A DNA stretch of 64,000 bases from CAJBVG01 sp943372995 (GTDB lineage: Bacteria; Bacteroidota; Bacteroidia; Sphingobacteriales; Sphingobacteriaceae): contig CALSAQ010000008.1 of NCBI GenBank assembly GCA_943372995.1, positions 42,168-106,167 of the forward strand, written 5' to 3'. A model generated the notes under the pieces. It made no database searches, had not been told where the DNA came from, and saw only the letters and a program-made list of their open reading frames with translations. How positions within the stretch are numbered: the stretch's first letter is position 1; each line of letters starts with the position of its first letter. This document shows, piece by piece, positions 63,501-64,000 of this stretch. The translations under genes and the position numbers were made by a program.

Positions 63501-63867
63501 TGGTCATGATAACATCAAGAGTGCTACATCAATCATCGACTACATCTTCCGTTTGTTGGGTTACGAATACCTCAACAGAACAGATTTAGTTCATGTAATT
63601 ACCGAGCAAAATGCGGTTATTGGTAATCCGCAGATGATCGACGAAGACCAAAATCCAGATGTGACAAACAAAATGGAGGCGGCTTCAAATCCTGCTCCAA
63701 AGGCAGAAGTAACTGCAGCAGAGTTTGCGAATAAGAAACCAGTATTAGATATCTCTGGTGGAGCGCAATCGGATGCACCTGCTTGTACTAATTGTGGTCA
63801 TATAATGATCCGTTCGGGAACTTGTTACAAGTGCTTGAACTGTGGTACACAAGGCGGATGCAGTTAA
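60559..63867 (+). CDS. nrdJ: Class II (vitamin B12-dependent) ribonucleotide reductase
   Basis: NrdJ reduces ribonucleotides to deoxyribonucleotides using adenosylcobalamin, with no need for oxygen or a second subunit. The 1102 residues hold the reductase barrel with [57 protein letters not shown] (catalytic Cys) and [27 protein letters not shown] domain (about 880-1030) and a zinc-ribbon tail ([26 protein letters not shown]) follow, whose cysteines can relay electrons. A terminator follows the gene. No other reductase class lies in the window. Confidence 0.96.
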   Translation: MSKKETKGKGMKLDRYFTQKGVSPYDLFTYEKRTSVIRNPAGDAVFEMNDVEVPGSWSQVATDILAQKYFRKAGVPQADGTLGSEKSVKQVAHRMANCWMDWGKRYGYFASDEDATVFYDELVYTIVGQLAAPNSPQWFNTGLHSSYGITGKPQGHYFVNPETEKLEKSTSAYERPQPHACFILSVDDDLVNEGGIMDLWVREARIFKYGSGVGTNFSRIRGESEKLSGGGHSSGLMSFLKIGDRAAGAIKSGGTTRRAAKMVCLDLDHPEIVEFVNWKVEEEKKVAALIAAGYSSDYEGEAYRTVAGQNSNNSVRIPNSFFRALENGTDWDLIARTNGKKISSVPAEKLWNDIAFAAWACADPGVQYDTTINEWHTCPQGGRINASNPCSEYMFLDNTACNLASINLRHFFNENTLEFDVKGFEHICRIWTMVLEISVLMAQFPSKEVAQLSYEYRTLGLGYANLGSMLMVAGIPYDSEKGRAIGGAITAIMTGVAYATSAEMAKHLGPFVKFEENKNDMMRVMRNHRYAAYNATDAYEGLEIAPPGIDPKYCPDYLLSAACNAWDKAVELGEKHGYRNAQTTVIAPTGTIGLVMDCDTTGIEPDFALVKFKKLSGGGYFKIINQAVPATLRNLGYDESQIDAIINYAKGYATIKGAPHINFDSLAAKGFTQDDLERVDKGMLSAFEISFAFNVWSLGEDCLKRLGFKAEQYNAPNFNLLQALGFSRSQINEANTYVCGTMTTEGAPYLKEEHYPIFDCANRCGTIGQRYIHAHGHIKMMAAAQPFLSGAISKTINLPNEASVDEIKDCYQLSWELGLKANALYRDGCKLSQPLSTKASSDDKIESVEEVLGEAANVKLSDLTPEQVLEAARAILERSKDTSFKRQLSSVVEKKSMPAKRKGFTQKAAVGGQTIYVRTGEYEDGTLGEIFIDMHKEGATFRSLMNCFAIAISVGLQYGVPLEEFVDKFAFTRFEPSGMVSGHDNIKSATSIIDYIFRLLGYEYLNRTDLVHVITEQNAVIGNPQMIDEDQNPDVTNKMEAASNPAPKAEVTAAEFANKKPVLDISGGAQSDAPACTNCGHIMIRSGTCYKCLNCGTQGGCS

Positions 63868-63929
63868 ACAGATGCTTGTTGCTTTATGCAACAGCCATGA
63901 ATTTTTTGAAAAAGAGTTAAAGATAAAAG

Positions 63930-63953
63930 TCCCGCGTAAGCGGGATTTTTGTT
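63930..63953 (+). terminator. Rho-independent terminator of nrdJ
   Basis: TCCCGC (63930-63935), loop GTAA and GCGGGA (63940-63945) form a 6-bp GC-rich stem followed by TTTTTGTTT. It lies 60 bases after the stop. Confidence 0.92.
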
Positions 63954-63977
63954 TGGTGCTGGAATGGATTATAACCA

Positions 63978-64000
63978 ACTGGTGGCACGACTTAAGTCGT
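63978..64000. repeat. Dispersed palindromic repeat, copy 2 (cut by window end)
   Basis: Bases 63978-64000 contain GGTGGCACGACTTAAGTCGT, the left part of a perfect palindrome centred on CTTAAG. It matches the complement of 24769-24791 at 22 of 23 positions. The right half lies outside the window. Confidence 0.8.

Overview
The window is a 64 kb piece of a Bacteroidota chromosome, AT-rich and packed with genes. The evidence is a fused lpxC-fabZ gene, the T9SS regulator PorX, two proteins with T9SS-type C-terminal sorting domains, a CarB without the MGS domain, a DUF4286/TPR pair, an IPExxxVDY-type protein next to acpP/pyk, the absence of clear Shine-Dalgarno sites, and repeated Bacteroidota promoter boxes (TTTG, spacer of about 20, TAnnTTTG). 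I cannot place it to genus. No tRNA, rRNA, CRISPR array, prophage or intact insertion sequence was seen, and no stretch longer than 300 bases lacks a gene.

Layout. 1-580: tail of a DUF1801 protein and an Arr-type rifampin ADP-ribosyltransferase. 618-3279 (-): TPR protein, DUF4286 protein and rfbC. 3389-7709 (+): lipoprotein S9 peptidase, sensor kinase and OmpR-type regulator. 7701-12837 (-): carB-pnuC-nadR-like cluster, hpt and a DUF4920 lipoprotein with its own terminator. 12926-15032: radA diverging from an outer-membrane barrel gene. 15105-19214 (-): fabD, tsaE and an AsmA-like protein with a coiled-coil tail. 19351-24749 (+): retropepsin-like/PDZ protease, a small membrane protein, mfd and a small overlapping gene. 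24802-27498 (-): large beta-propeller T9SS cargo. 27560-28129 (+): 5-formyl-THF cyclo-ligase. 28236-34065 (-): HD hydrolase, lpxD, lpxC-fabZ, lpxA, ABC ATPase and efp, which is the lipid A core cluster. 34128-35678 (+): porX. 35686-38245 (-): TonB-dependent receptor under a TPP riboswitch, so probably a thiamin uptake receptor. 38282-44259: GNAT, DUF47/PiT phosphate uptake pair, M1 aminopeptidase, cyclophilin and xth. 44256-46506 (+): hutI-hutG. 46503-50498 (-): TlpA-like thioredoxin, MFS transporter and YHYH-domain T9SS cargo. 50596-52119 (+): two tandem glucosaminidase-LysM genes. 52123-58175 (-): yicC-gmk-nadD, EamA transporter, and acpP-fabF-rnc-plsC-like. 58338-63867 (+): IPExxxVDY protein, pyk and class II (B12-dependent) ribonucleotide reductase.

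Most genes are core metabolism, envelope and repair. I found no convincing new multi-gene system. The parts that known genes do not explain are non-coding: a dispersed palindrome built on CACGACTTAAGTCGTG (24753-24798 and the right edge of the window), a set of unrelated low-complexity minisatellites and hairpins sitting only in intergenic gaps, an unusual TPP-riboswitch expression platform in which a hairpin loop is complementary to the aptamer, and several start codons that lie within a few bases of a perfect -7 box, which suggests leaderless or near-leaderless mRNAs.
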